A stretch of 64,000 nucleotides of DNA from CAZNDN01 sp964571815 (GCA_964571815.1 CAZNDN010000002.1:33470-97469); one strand, 5' to 3'; counted from the stretch's first letter, positions 17,800 to 27,196 are shown. The notes: generated by a model from the letters alone, not told the origin. Numbers and translations: made by a program.

Positions 17800-19017
17800 T
17801 TACCGCCCCGCCACGTTCCGATACCATCGACCGGCATGTCCGTACACAACCGTCGGATCACACAAGTCGTGCACCCGTATCCGCGCTTCCGAGCCGAGTC
17901 GCGAAACGAGACTCGCATCGTCAAGCAGCACTTCCAGCACGCGGGCCAGATCTTCACTGTCGCCGACCTCAAAGAGCATCCCCGAACGATTCTCTTCCAG
18001 TATCTCCGGATACCCTCCGCACCTCGCTGCTACCACCGCCAGTCCGCAGGCCATCGCTTCGAGGCAGGCATAGGAGAAATTCTCCCACAACGAGGGGAAG
18101 ATCGCCAGCGAAGCCGAGCGCAGATAGCCTGAAACTTCGCTGCCGCTCACGCCGGGATTCCAGGTAACCGTTTCGGTGAGCCCGGCGCGGTTGATCCGGT
18201 TGCGGATGTAATCCCCGTATTCCATGCCGTCCGCCAGGCAGCCGTACGCCCGGCCCAGAAGCAGCAGCGGCGGCAGGGATCGTCGGCTGCGAAGCAACGC
18301 GTAAGATTCGAGAAGGAGGTGGACTCCCTTACGATGTTCGATACGGCCCACGTAAATCCACCCTCCTCCCCGCGTCGGTTCGAAATCCCCAACCGGAAGC
18401 GGATTGGGATACACCTCGACGTGCCCCAGAGACCACCTGCTGCGCAAATCCGCGGCCAGGGCGCGGGTCGGCGATGAAACCCCGAACGCTCGTCGTGCAG
18501 CCGACCGTTCGAGACGCCCCAGAAGAAAACGGTCCACGGGATGTTCAGGAATGCGGTCAAGTGTGCGCACGGTCTCCCAGGGAGTATGAAGTCTGACAAC
18601 CGTCCCGGTAACACCGGCTCTGGTAAAAAAAAAGCCCTCGGCATTGCACTCCGGGAATTCAATCACGTCGAATTCCAGTCCCGATTGCCGCAGCCTGAGG
18701 TATTCACGGAAAGCCTCCCGCGCCCATGCAAGCTTCTCAAGCGTGCGCGGCATGACGTACCGGCACACGCGGCGCAGCGGATACCACATTCGCCCCCCGG
18801 GCAAGGGGAAAGTACCGGGCGGTATGCGGTGAATCCGGACGGCGCTATCCTCCCGGCCGTGGGCCCTTCCGTCGGCCGACCGGCAAATCACATCGACCTC
18901 ATGACCTTCACTGCTGAAACAGCGTGCCGCATACGCCGTATAGGTGCCGATACCGCCAAAGCCCGTATCGGGTGGGTATTCATTGGAAACAAAAAGAATC
19001 CGCATAGAGGGCCTCAT
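17800..19017 (-). CDS. Glycosyltransferase family 4
   Basis: A 405-residue GT-B enzyme. The N-terminal Rossmann domain opens with ILFVSNEYPPDTGFGGIGTY and carries the HTPWE loop. The C-terminal domain has YVGRIEHRKGVHLLLE and the donor-binding E-x7-E region (NFSYACLEAMACGLAVVAA, then GGYPEILEE). It transfers a sugar from a nucleotide donor onto the growing surface glycan, with retention. The stop and start overlap with neighbours on both sides places it in the middle of a three-gene operon. Confidence 0.9.
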   Translation of the reverse strand: MRPSMRILFVSNEYPPDTGFGGIGTYTAYAARCFSSEGHEVDVICRSADGRAHGREDSAVRIHRIPPGTFPLPGGRMWYPLRRVCRYVMPRTLEKLAWAREAFREYLRLRQSGLEFDVIEFPECNAEGFFFTRAGVTGTVVRLHTPWETVRTLDRIPEHPVDRFLLGRLERSAARRAFGVSSPTRALAADLRSRWSLGHVEVYPNPLPVGDFEPTRGGGWIYVGRIEHRKGVHLLLESYALLRSRRSLPPLLLLGRAYGCLADGMEYGDYIRNRINRAGLTETVTWNPGVSGSEVSGYLRSASLAIFPSLWENFSYACLEAMACGLAVVAARCGGYPEILEENRSGMLFEVGDSEDLARVLEVLLDDASLVSRLGSEARIRVHDLCDPTVVYGHAGRWYRNVAGR

Positions 19018-20255
19018 CCACCGCCTCGCCGCAACTTCTCCGCCTCGGGGCGCGCCCGTTCAAACGCCCTGATCGTACGTTCGGCAATATAACGCGGGTC
19101 GTGACGTTTTCGAACCGCTTCGGCGGCCCTGCGCCCCATTGCTTTCGCCTCTTCGCGATTCTCAACCAACTCGCCCAGGCACCGCAGGAGACCGTCCGGG
19201 TCGGAGGGGCCAAAGAGCATGCCGGTCCTCGTGTGCTCAACAAGCTCATTGATTCCGCCCGTATCCGTGCTCACCACGGGAAGTGCCGCGGCCATGGCTT
19301 CCAGCAGCGAGTAGGGCGAATTGTCAAACAGTGAAGGAAGCAGGAATATGTCGGACCGACCGTACAGAGCCGGCAGCGAAACACGATTGATCGGGCCCGG
19401 GAACCACATGCGGCCGCGCTGTTCATCGGTCAATGTTCGTTCAATTGCACGGCGGTATTCCAGGGAACTGCCCGAAGAGGTCTCTCCGGCAATGGTGAAA
19501 TGCACATCCGGCCGCAAAGCGAGTATCCTCCGCGTGCACTTGACCAGCAGCTCCGCCCCTTTCCTGCACTCAAGCCTGCCGGTGAATAGAATGTCGACCC
19601 GGTCCCCCGGCGGTGTGCCCGTGGCTGATGAGGCCGTGAATGATCCGATGTCAAGGGGAAGCCTGATCAATTCCACCTTCTCTCCGGCGATACCGTACCG
19701 TCTCTCCGCCTCCCGTTTTACCGCCATACTCGGGCTGACATAGAGCCGGCCCCTGCGTATGCCCTGCCGCTCAAGCGTATACCATGCCCTTCTTCTGCGC
19801 GAAGGGGAGGTACGATTGTAGCAGTCAATCAGATACGTCGGCGTATGCAGATGGATAACCAGGGCAGGACCCATGTCGTTTCGGAACCGGGAGGCCAACC
19901 CGTTATACTCCGGACTCTCAACGACATCGAGCCGGTGCTCGGCATGGAGGGCGCGTACGAGCTGATATGCCCCGCGCGAGTAGCCCCTCTGCCAGGCAAC
20001 TTCTCCGTAGGAAAACCTGTCTCTCAGCCGCCGGCAAAGGCCGCGGGGAGGCCGGCTTCGAAATGTTGCGAATCGCACGCCGGAATCGAGTGGATCGGGA
20101 ATCGTACCTTCCTTGGCCAGGACAAAGACACCGTGGCCCATGCGAGCCAGCGCATTGGCCATTACGTACGTGTAGGTCGCAATCCCCCCGTGGTCGACCC
20201 CCGAGCGTGTTGGATATTCCGCATTTACCAGAGCGATATTCATACGGTATGGCAC
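19014..20255 (-). CDS. Glycosyltransferase family 4
   Basis: A 413-residue GT-B enzyme, related to but clearly distinct from the downstream GT4. The N-terminal half has NAEYPTRSGVDHGGIATYTYVM and a HLHTPTYL acceptor-side motif. The C-terminal half has FTGRLECRKGAELLVK and the E-x7-E region within NSPYSLLEAMAAALPVV. It is the first gene of the glycan operon and overlaps the next by four bases. A sigma-70-like promoter lies about 150 bp upstream. Sugar specificity cannot be inferred. Confidence 0.9.
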   Translation of the reverse strand: MPYRMNIALVNAEYPTRSGVDHGGIATYTYVMANALARMGHGVFVLAKEGTIPDPLDSGVRFATFRSRPPRGLCRRLRDRFSYGEVAWQRGYSRGAYQLVRALHAEHRLDVVESPEYNGLASRFRNDMGPALVIHLHTPTYLIDCYNRTSPSRRRRAWYTLERQGIRRGRLYVSPSMAVKREAERRYGIAGEKVELIRLPLDIGSFTASSATGTPPGDRVDILFTGRLECRKGAELLVKCTRRILALRPDVHFTIAGETSSGSSLEYRRAIERTLTDEQRGRMWFPGPINRVSLPALYGRSDIFLLPSLFDNSPYSLLEAMAAALPVVSTDTGGINELVEHTRTGMLFGPSDPDGLLRCLGELVENREEAKAMGRRAAEAVRKRHDPRYIAERTIRAFERARPEAEKLRRGGG

Positions 20256-20410
20256 GCGGGCGGCCGTACCTGCGTTCTTGCGACCGAGCCCGGCCCTCCT
20301 TCATATTCCCGGCGACAACTCCTCCCCCGTCGGTCCCGTTCGACCGGCACCCCCGATACCGACCATTGTCTCGGCGGCGCTTCCCGGGAAGCCTCGAGGC
20401 GGCAATTAAC

Positions 20411-20439
20411 TATATATTCTATCGTTGAGGCCGCGACAA
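20411..20439 (-). promoter_or_regulatory. Promoter of the GT4-GT4-flippase operon
   Basis: On the minus strand, TTGTCG (20439-20434), 17 bp and TATATA (20416-20411). The leader to the first ATG would be about 150 nt. Four of six bases match at each element and the spacing is ideal. Confidence 0.4.
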
Positions 20440-20562
20440 ATGCAAAAATCCCCTTTTCACCGGTTGAGCCCGTGGATCGAGGAGAAAGACCGGGGACCCC
20501 GGAACTTCGTGCTCATCGTTTCAGCCCCTGAAAGCGGGAAACGGGCATAACACAGTACGATT

Positions 20563-20591
20563 TTGACTTTGAAACGACCACGTAGTATACT
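20563..20591 (+). promoter_or_regulatory. Strong sigma-70 promoter of the cohesin-like gene
   Basis: TTGACT (20563-20568), a 17 bp spacer and TATACT (20586-20591) lie 35 bp before the ATG, with an AAGGAG site between. The same element pair recurs on the minus strand at 42725-42753. Confidence 0.75.
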
Positions 20592-20625
20592 GAGTAAGGA
20601 ACTGTTGTCAAGGAGCGGAGAACGA

Positions 20626-21426
20626 ATGAACCGGGCTTTTGTGTTCGTAGCTCTTACCTGGGTAGCCATAACCCTTGTCGTTGCCGGCCCCAACCACGAC
20701 GCCGGCATCGCTGTCGACCTTGACCCGTTTTCCCCGGAGATCGACTCGATTGATACGACCGGAGAGCAGTCCCTTCTTCTTGCGGTTTCGGCATTGGATG
20801 CGGTCGATCTGGACAGCTACTCGTTCGAGCTGCACTATGATCCGGCAGTGCTGGAATTCGTGTCCGCAAGCGCCGAGGATCCCTTCCAGGGAATGGAAAA
20901 CATGCTGAAACGAAACGGGGGATCGATTCTCGCGATGGAGCCGGATACAAGTCGGGAAGGCGTCGTAGGCTTCAGTTGCACCCTCACCAGCGACAACGCT
21001 GAGGATGCTCCCGAAGGCAAGGGGTTACTCGCGGTAATCCTTTTCAATGTGCGGGAAATGAACAAATCGTGTACACTGACCGTCTCTTCGACCTTGTTCT
21101 GCGACTGGGAGCAGGTATGCGACTCCGTATCCCGGGCCTACCCTGCTTACTTCGCCGGTCAGTCTCCCACTCATCTGGTCCGTTACCCCCTCCGAAGCGC
21201 CGCGCCCGGTCGGTATTTCACCGGCAGAATGATGTGTGACCCGCGAGGCAGAATTCTGCGGCCGGAGGCAGGCCGACTCCGACACATTGTGGACGGGCAG
21301 GTAGTCCCAACTGTCTCGAGATCGGGGCTACAGATACTCTTTGCCGTTCCGCTGACCGGTGAATACAGGCTGCGCGCTTTGAGTGGGCGGGAGGAAGCAA
21401 CCGATAGTAGGAAAGTACCCAACTAA
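20626..21426 (+). CDS. Secreted protein with cohesin-like domain
   Basis: 266 residues from the ATG at 20626, preceded by AAGGAGCGGAGAACG and a strong promoter. A signal peptide (NRAFVFVALTWVAITLVVAG) is followed by a beta-sandwich at about residues 25-165. Its VDLDSYSFELHYDPAVLEFVS segment and later GLLAVILFNV strand are characteristic of cohesin-type domains. The C-terminal 70 residues (GRYFTGRMMCDPRGRILR, closing GEYRLRALSG) look like a degraded anchoring or sorting region. Cohesin-like modules bind partners or carbohydrates, but no dockerin is visible nearby. Confidence 0.65.
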   Translation: MNRAFVFVALTWVAITLVVAGPNHDAGIAVDLDPFSPEIDSIDTTGEQSLLLAVSALDAVDLDSYSFELHYDPAVLEFVSASAEDPFQGMENMLKRNGGSILAMEPDTSREGVVGFSCTLTSDNAEDAPEGKGLLAVILFNVREMNKSCTLTVSSTLFCDWEQVCDSVSRAYPAYFAGQSPTHLVRYPLRSAAPGRYFTGRMMCDPRGRILRPEAGRLRHIVDGQVVPTVSRSGLQILFAVPLTGEYRLRALSGREEATDSRKVPN

Positions 21427-21564
21427 CCCTCAGGAAGCCGGAATTGCTCGAGGCCCCCGGATTTCAGGGCTACTTCACTTCGTTCCGTACTTTCCCCCTC
21501 CGGTGGGGGGGGCCGAATTCCGACATGACGCAATCCGTCAGTTTTGAACCGGTCCTCGACTACC

Positions 21565-22434
21565 TCACGGGATTATCTTATTGACGGGATACTCCACGAT
21601 TCCCGAGGCTCCGGCAATCTTGAGCTGGGGAATAATGTGCTTGGCATCGCGGGTCCGAATGATCGTCTCTACCGCGAGCCAGCCGGAATCGGAAAGATAG
21701 GAGACGGTGGGATTGTGCAGGGCCGGCAGTATCCCCAGAATTTTCTGCAGTACGTTTTCCTCGCAGTTGCACTTGAGCCCGACGTAGTTCTCGGCGTCCA
21801 GGGTTCCGCGCAGCAGCATTTCAATGTTCTGAAGTTTGCGCTTCTTCCAAACGTTCTTCCAGGCTTCCTTATTGGCGATAAGGATCGTACTGGTCTCCAG
21901 CACTTCGTCGATAATTCTGAGCTTGTTCGCCTTCAAAGACGATCCCGTCTCGGTAATATCGACAATGGCGTCGACCAGCCGGGGCGGCTTGACTTCGGTA
22001 GCGCCCCAGGAGAATTCAACCTCAACCGCAATCCTCTTCTTCTTGAAGAAGCGCTTCGTGGTATCCACCAGTTCGGTGGCAATACGCTTGCCCTGCAGAT
22101 CCTCGGCCTTTTTGAACCGTGACCCTTCCGAAACAGCCAGCACCCATCTGCATTTCCTGCGCGTGGCTTTGCTGTATTCAAGTTCGCATATTCGCTCAAC
22201 CCGGGCACGATTCTCCACCGTCCAATCGTAACCGGTAATTCCCGCGTCGAGGATTCCCTGTTCCACGTACCGCGGCATCTCCTGCGGCCGCATGAGTACA
22301 AGATCAAGCTCGTCATCATCGGAAGAAGGGTAGTAGGCACGCTGACCCACGTGAATGTGCACACCGGCCTTGCGGAAAAGCTCGATGGTCGACTTCTCCA
22401 GGCTTCCTTTCGGGAGTCCAAGGGCAAGTTTCAT
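21565..22434 (-). CDS. hisG: ATP phosphoribosyltransferase, long form
   Basis: 289 residues, the hexameric long form of HisG that catalyses the first step of histidine synthesis (ATP plus PRPP to phosphoribosyl-ATP). The catalytic domain has LALGLPKGSLEKSTIELF at the N-terminus and the PRPP loop DIVETG-type segment (VDITETGSSLKAN). The last 75 residues form the HisG_C regulatory domain for histidine feedback. The gene overlaps the end of etfA by four bases, an unusual neighbour for a his gene. hisF lies about 2.4 kb away on the opposite strand and no other his gene is in the window. Confidence 0.95.
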   Translation of the reverse strand: MKLALGLPKGSLEKSTIELFRKAGVHIHVGQRAYYPSSDDDELDLVLMRPQEMPRYVEQGILDAGITGYDWTVENRARVERICELEYSKATRRKCRWVLAVSEGSRFKKAEDLQGKRIATELVDTTKRFFKKKRIAVEVEFSWGATEVKPPRLVDAIVDITETGSSLKANKLRIIDEVLETSTILIANKEAWKNVWKKRKLQNIEMLLRGTLDAENYVGLKCNCEENVLQKILGILPALHNPTVSYLSDSGWLAVETIIRTRDAKHIIPQLKIAGASGIVEYPVNKIIP

Positions 22435-23639
22435 GATTGCTGTTCCCCCTCACTCTTGAATGCCGCCGTGAGGGCGGGGACGATTTCCAGAGCATTGCCT
22501 ACGATCCCGAGATCGGCGATCTGGAAAATGTCCGCGTCGGGATCGGAATTGACCGCAATGATATATTCGGAAGACTGCATACCGGCCTGATGTTGCACTG
22601 CTCCGGATATGCCGCATGCGATGTAGAGTTTAGGGCATACCGTCTTGCCTGTCTGGCCCACCTGATGCGAATACGGCATCCACCCCGCATCCACGGCCGC
22701 GCGCGAAGAACCCACGGCGCCGCCAAGCACTTCGGCAAGATCGCGAAGCATGTCGAAATTCTCGGGTTTCTGCATGCCTCTGCCGCCGGAGACAATAATG
22801 TCCGCCTCGGTAATATTGACGGTCGATTCGACTTCCTTCACACTATCCACAATCGTCGTACGCTCCCTGACCGAGCCCGGCTCAACCTTGTGCACGACTA
22901 CTTCTCCCCCGCGGTGCGGATCAAGAGCGGCCGGTTTCATGACTTTGTGCCGTACCGTCGCCATCTGGGGCCTGTGCCGGGGGCAGATAATCGTAGCCAT
23001 GAGGTTGCCGCCGAATGCGGGACGCGTGCCCAGAAGCAGTTTCTTTTCGGCGTCAATCTCCAGCTTCGTACAGTCCGCCGTGAGACCTCCATATACCTTT
23101 GCGGCCACCTTCGGAACAAATGACCTCCCGATCGCGGTCGCCCCGGCGAGAAATATGGAAGGCTTTTCCTTCTCAATGAAACCCGCCGTCAGTGTGGCAT
23201 AGGTATCGTCCCGAAACGCCTCCAGATCGGGCCCGTCCATATAGACGACCTTGTCCGCTCCGTATTTGACAAGTTGTTCGGCTTTCTGATGCAACTCGTG
23301 GCCGATTACCACGGCAACGAGCTTCTCCCCGAGCTTGTCGGCCAGCTTCCGCCCCTCCCCGAGCACTTCAAACGATACCCCGTGGATCTCACCGTCGCGC
23401 TGCTCCACGAATACGGCCACGTTGTGAAAAGAATCGGGGTCCTCGTCGACGCCGGCCGACTCCCTGGTGATCGTGATCGCTCCATACTTTCTGCACGCCT
23501 CCACGCATGCGCCGCAGAGCGTACACGTGTCCAGATCGATCACCGCCTTCTTCTCGACCAGTTCAATTGCGTTCTCCGCACAAGCGCGCACACAGAGCCC
23601 GCATCCAATGCACTTCCCAAGGTCAACACTGATACTCAT
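22431..23639 (-). CDS. etfA: Electron transfer flavoprotein alpha subunit with N-terminal 2x[4Fe-4S] ferredoxin domain
   Basis: 402 residues. The first 60 hold a bacterial ferredoxin domain (C10, C13, C16, C20 and C39, C42, C45, C49) absent from ordinary EtfA. The ETF alpha N-domain follows, then the C-terminal FAD-binding domain with GRGMQKPENF, SRAAVDAGW, HQVGQTGKTV and GISGAVQHQAGM. Ferredoxin-fused EtfA occurs in anaerobes where the EtfAB pair works with an acyl-CoA or lactate dehydrogenase, sometimes by electron bifurcation. The partner dehydrogenase is not in the window. Together with etfB it forms a heterodimer, and the genes are 11 bp apart. Confidence 0.95.
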   Translation of the reverse strand: MSISVDLGKCIGCGLCVRACAENAIELVEKKAVIDLDTCTLCGACVEACRKYGAITITRESAGVDEDPDSFHNVAVFVEQRDGEIHGVSFEVLGEGRKLADKLGEKLVAVVIGHELHQKAEQLVKYGADKVVYMDGPDLEAFRDDTYATLTAGFIEKEKPSIFLAGATAIGRSFVPKVAAKVYGGLTADCTKLEIDAEKKLLLGTRPAFGGNLMATIICPRHRPQMATVRHKVMKPAALDPHRGGEVVVHKVEPGSVRERTTIVDSVKEVESTVNITEADIIVSGGRGMQKPENFDMLRDLAEVLGGAVGSSRAAVDAGWMPYSHQVGQTGKTVCPKLYIACGISGAVQHQAGMQSSEYIIAVNSDPDADIFQIADLGIVGNALEIVPALTAAFKSEGEQQS

Positions 23640-23650
23640 GTAACCACCTG

Positions 23651-24439
23651 CTACTTGATTACGTTGAGGTCAAGCACCGTCGTCTTGATCCTGTTCACCA
23701 TTTCGTCCATATCACCTGAGAGCTTTTCACCACCACTCTTTCGCGGCGGTACAAACGATCTCAATACCTGGGTCGGACTGCCTTTCAGCCCCACCTTTTC
23801 AGGCTCAACGTCGAGTGCAGCGGCATCAAAAACCGTGACCGAAGCCTTCTTCGCCCGCATCTTGCCCTTCAACGAAGCCATCCGGGGCTCATTGATCTCC
23901 TTCACGACCGTAATGAGTCCGGGAAGAGGCATCTCCACCACCTCGTACCCATCCTCCATCATTCGCTCGACCCGGATCGCCGAATCCGTAATTTCTTCAA
24001 CCTTGCGAACCCATGCCACAAATGGAAAATCAAGCATCTCGGCCACCCCCGGCCCGACCTGCGCCGTATCTCCATCGATGGCCTGCTTACCGCAGATCAC
24101 CAGGTTCACCTCCCCCAGCTTCCGTATTCCCGCCGAAAGCTCCACGGACGTAGACCAGGTATCGGAGCCGGCCAGGTTCCGATCCGTGATAAGACAGGCC
24201 TCGTCGGCACCCATTGCAAGGGCTGACCGCAAGGCCGCGTCGGCCTGTGGAGGGCCCTTTGAAATTATCTTGACACATCCGCCCACTCGCTCCCGTATTC
24301 GCAACGCTTCCTCGACGGCATACTCGTCAAAGGGGTTCATCACGGCTTCCACACTGTCGCGAATGAGCGTACCCGTGTCCGGGTTGATCTTCACCTGCGT
24401 CGTTCCCGGAACCTGTTTGATACAAACAACGATATTCAT
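23651..24439 (-). CDS. etfB: Electron transfer flavoprotein beta subunit
   Basis: 262 residues from the ATG at 24439, chosen because the protein then opens with NIVVCIKQVPGT, the standard EtfB start, and has GGGAG ten bases upstream. The adenine-nucleotide fold includes NPFDEYAVEEALRI and the AIDGDTAQVGP and VPPRKSGG segments typical of EtfB. It pairs with the ferredoxin-fused EtfA encoded directly downstream to carry two electrons between a dehydrogenase and ferredoxin or quinone. A promoter at 24502-24530 precedes it. Confidence 0.95.
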   Translation of the reverse strand: MNIVVCIKQVPGTTQVKINPDTGTLIRDSVEAVMNPFDEYAVEEALRIRERVGGCVKIISKGPPQADAALRSALAMGADEACLITDRNLAGSDTWSTSVELSAGIRKLGEVNLVICGKQAIDGDTAQVGPGVAEMLDFPFVAWVRKVEEITDSAIRVERMMEDGYEVVEMPLPGLITVVKEINEPRMASLKGKMRAKKASVTVFDAAALDVEPEKVGLKGSPTQVLRSFVPPRKSGGEKLSGDMDEMVNRIKTTVLDLNVIK

Positions 24440-24885
24440 GGCAACCACACTCCCGTGACCGGTGCTTCCCAAGCACCCTGTGGAGACTGCAAAAACATGA
24501 AAATATACAACACGCCTTCATAAATGTCGGCCTCACCGTTGACGTGGTGCCCCGGAAAGCCATGGGTTGCCTTTCTGATGTGGCCCGGCTACTCGGAATC
24601 CTTGCGTCTGCATCAGCACCCGTCCCCGGAGCGTGTGTGTCCCGCCGGCCGCGCTGTATCAACTATTTCGGCCATCTGCAAATCCGAATCAATAGACAAA
24701 ACCCCGGTAACGGCTACTCCGGTCTCCGGGCGATTTCGCCCCCGAACCGGCATGGTATCGACCAAACGGCAACGGCATGGATACGCCCCCCGGAGAGCCG
24801 AGTGTTCACGGCGGGACCTCACACCCTGCCGTTGCGTATATTTTGACGTTCCGAGAATCCCACCAACACGAGAAAAGGAGCTGCC
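24440..24885. other. Divergent spacer between etfB and hisF
   Basis: 446 bp with no credible gene. It contains the etfB promoter at 24502-24530 and a TATATT box at 24837-24842 before hisF without a good -35. No T-box, histidine leader peptide or attenuator was seen. Confidence 0.5.
24502..24530 (-). promoter_or_regulatory. Promoter of etfB-etfA-hisG
   Basis: On the minus strand, CCGACA (24530-24525), 17 bp and TATATT (24507-24502), about 60 nt before the etfB start. Confidence 0.4.
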
Positions 24886-25650
24886 GTGGAAGCGATCAAG
24901 ATAATGCCGTGTCTGGATATGAAGGAAGGAAGAGTGGTGAAGGGCGTGCATTTCGTGGACCTCAAGGATGCCGGAAATCCCGTAGAGAACGCATCATTCT
25001 ACCAGAAAGAAGGCGCGGATGAACTGGCGATGTTGGACATTGCCGCGACAGTGGAAAACCGTAAGACCAGGCTGAAATGGGTCAAAGAGGTCTCTTCCGC
25101 GCTTGACATTCCCCTGACTGTCGGCGGAGGTATTGGTTCTTTGGAGGATATTGCGGCGGCGCTCGACGCAGGTGCGAGCAAAGTGTCCATGAACAGTGCG
25201 GCCGTCGCACGTCCCGAACTTGTCCGCGAAGCGTCGGAAAAATACGGCAAAGCAATAGTGACTGTGGCGGTCGACGCCCGGCGCAACAGCGACATGGATT
25301 CGGGATTCGAGCTTGTTGTCTCCGGAGGCACCAGGCCGGTCGGCAGAGATGCGGTTTCGTGGGCGTCACAGTGCCGGGATCTGGGGGCCGGAGCGATACT
25401 GCCCACCAGTATGGACGGCGACGGGACGCGGCAGGGCTACGATATCGAGTTTACCAGGGCGATCTCCGAAGCGGTCGATGTCCCGGTAATCGCTTCCGGT
25501 GGAGCAGGAACCCTCGAGCATTTCTACGAAGCAGCGGTTGAGGGCGGAGCGAAGATCCTTCTGGCGGCCTCCGTGTTTCATTTTCGCATTCTCAGTATCA
25601 GAGAAGTCAAGGAGTACTTGCGGGACAAGGGTCTGGCAACGACCCTCTGA
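24886..25650 (+). CDS. hisF: Imidazole glycerol phosphate synthase subunit HisF
   Basis: A 254-residue TIM barrel. It cyclises PRFAR with ammonia from HisH to give IGP and AICAR. The catalytic aspartates sit in the IMPCLDMKEGRVVKG (Asp 11) and VAVDARR (Asp about 130) segments. The phosphate loops GGGI and ASGGAG are intact. The strand-6 segment reads ILPTSMDGDGT where most HisF proteins have ILLTSMDRDGT, a mild deviation. The start is a GTG after AAAAGGAGCTGCC. It stands alone, divergent from the hisG-containing operon. Confidence 0.95.
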   Translation: MEAIKIMPCLDMKEGRVVKGVHFVDLKDAGNPVENASFYQKEGADELAMLDIAATVENRKTRLKWVKEVSSALDIPLTVGGGIGSLEDIAAALDAGASKVSMNSAAVARPELVREASEKYGKAIVTVAVDARRNSDMDSGFELVVSGGTRPVGRDAVSWASQCRDLGAGAILPTSMDGDGTRQGYDIEFTRAISEAVDVPVIASGGAGTLEHFYEAAVEGGAKILLAASVFHFRILSIREVKEYLRDKGLATTL

Positions 25651-25885
25651 CCCGGCATGACATCCGGGGAGCCGATAAGCCTGTGCGGGCGGCGCCCTTT
25701 CGTCCGGACACGCTTCAGCGCGTGGTTTCACCGCGACACGTTTCGCCGTCTGTTACCCCGGCCCGCAAGGCCGGTCTATCCTCCACTACCTTCGAACCTT
25801 CCGTGCGGGATGTACTTTTTTGAGGGAATCGTCAGGGAACCCCAACTGCACATCAATCCTGTCTCCCGTCAGGAAAAAGACAGCT

Positions 25886-27196
25886 ATGAATGAAGCTCTG
25901 CCGACTCAGAGCCGTGTTCCAGAAATAAATGTGTGGTACACGGCAGTCTTCGTGTGCACAATGGTCATTGGTTCCCCGGCCGAACCCGTTGTCGTTACGG
26001 GTGCCATGGTGAAGCCGTTGCTGGGCGCCCGAATCGAACATCTCAACCTCACGGACGCCGGCGGGACTCCGATACCGTTTCAAATCGATGAAATAACTCC
26101 CGATGGAGAGTATGTGTGTCCTCTGGGAAAAGAACCCAACACGGATGATGGAAACGGCGTTCTGGATGCCCGCGATGAAATTGTCTTTCTCCGGGATGAC
26201 GCATCGCCCGTGGAGCCGGTCCGAGGAGGTCCTCCAAGGAAGGACGATAAACGCCGCGTTACTGTCACGGTGGGAGAGGGCGCGGAAAAGCGGGGTGTTC
26301 TGCTCTGGGAAGACCCCTGGGGCGAACGCTCTCCGGAACGCTATATTCAATACGATCACGCCGACCGTATCGTTGAAACACCTTACTATTTCGCTCGGTT
26401 CGGCGCGAGACGTTTTCATTTCGTTCAAGCCGGAATCAGGAACCGTGGGTCGGAATGCTACGTGCCGCTCACAAAGGAACTTCGCGTGAAGATATACCTG
26501 CGGGCCCTCTGGGGACTGCTTCCAATCACCTACAATGAGGAGAATATCGTATGCCTCGTCAAGCGATTCAAGGTCGGTCCGATTCGCCTGATACGACGGG
26601 GTGACTTCCATCTCAATATCGGCCTCTGGTTGAAGGGCAGCAGGGCCGCCGTGAATCAAATTTGCTATGCTCAGATGGTTAGGGTTCCCGTCTACCTGCA
26701 CCTTCCGATACGGTTCAGCCGGTTGTTCGGTGAAGCCTGGATAGAGATGTCGCCGGTACTGGGAAGCACGGCACGTACTTACTCATTCACCGTTCCCCGG
26801 CACGAAGTTTCGATCCCTCTGGGAACCGCCGACACCCTGGACACGCTTCTGTCTCGAATACCCACGCATGGTCTTATGTCGGTCAACGACGGCAGTAACG
26901 GCTACGCGTGGGTACTCCAGGCGGACATACCCGACCATCTCATGAACGGCAGCGGATATGTCGTCCAAAGGCCGTCGAAGCGGGGAGGGATAGCTCACTG
27001 CGGCTATCGGCTGACTGTCGGCGACCTCCCGCGGGGCAACTACCTGATAACCAATTGGGTCCTGTTCGGTGCCGATGTGCCTGCAAACCTTGCACGCGCA
27101 TACCGCACCATCGTCTCCCCCTCCACCGTGACCATCGACACTACCGCGACCTTCAACAACGCCATCGACAAGGTCCACGCGAAAGCCCGCAAATAG
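25886..27196 (+). CDS. Secreted protein of unknown function
   Basis: 436 residues from the ATG at 25886, which has AGGAAAAAG upstream. The frame is open further upstream but without a better start. A delayed signal peptide (VWYTAVFVCTMVIG, cleavage near SPAEP) leads into a beta-rich exported protein. An early segment, PIPFQIDEITPDGEYV then DDGNGVLDARDEIVFLRDDA, resembles a motif seen in uncharacterised exported proteins of environmental bacteria. The rest is not assigned. It is followed by a TPR gene on the same strand after about 90 bp. Confidence 0.6.
   Translation: MNEALPTQSRVPEINVWYTAVFVCTMVIGSPAEPVVVTGAMVKPLLGARIEHLNLTDAGGTPIPFQIDEITPDGEYVCPLGKEPNTDDGNGVLDARDEIVFLRDDASPVEPVRGGPPRKDDKRRVTVTVGEGAEKRGVLLWEDPWGERSPERYIQYDHADRIVETPYYFARFGARRFHFVQAGIRNRGSECYVPLTKELRVKIYLRALWGLLPITYNEENIVCLVKRFKVGPIRLIRRGDFHLNIGLWLKGSRAAVNQICYAQMVRVPVYLHLPIRFSRLFGEAWIEMSPVLGSTARTYSFTVPRHEVSIPLGTADTLDTLLSRIPTHGLMSVNDGSNGYAWVLQADIPDHLMNGSGYVVQRPSKRGGIAHCGYRLTVGDLPRGNYLITNWVLFGADVPANLARAYRTIVSPSTVTIDTTATFNNAIDKVHAKARK

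Larger units (their letters stand above)
20256..20625. other. Divergent spacer with two opposed promoters
   Basis: 370 bp between the glycan operon and the cohesin-like gene. It contains a minus-strand promoter at 20411-20439 and a strong plus-strand promoter at 20563-20591. No additional gene is supported. Confidence 0.6.

Noticed and set aside
18360..18400. GGTTCGAAATCCCC-like T-arm sequence suggesting a tRNA
   Set aside because: It lies within the glycosyltransferase gene and no acceptor stem or anticodon arm can be formed around it.
23274..24458. Plus-strand open frame of 394 codons opposite etfB and the etfA 5' end
   Set aside because: Ser/Thr-rich shadow with no motif. The opposite strand codes for conserved EtfB.
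24440..24885. Possible histidine leader peptide or attenuator before hisF
   Set aside because: No His-rich short frame or terminator/antiterminator pair is visible.
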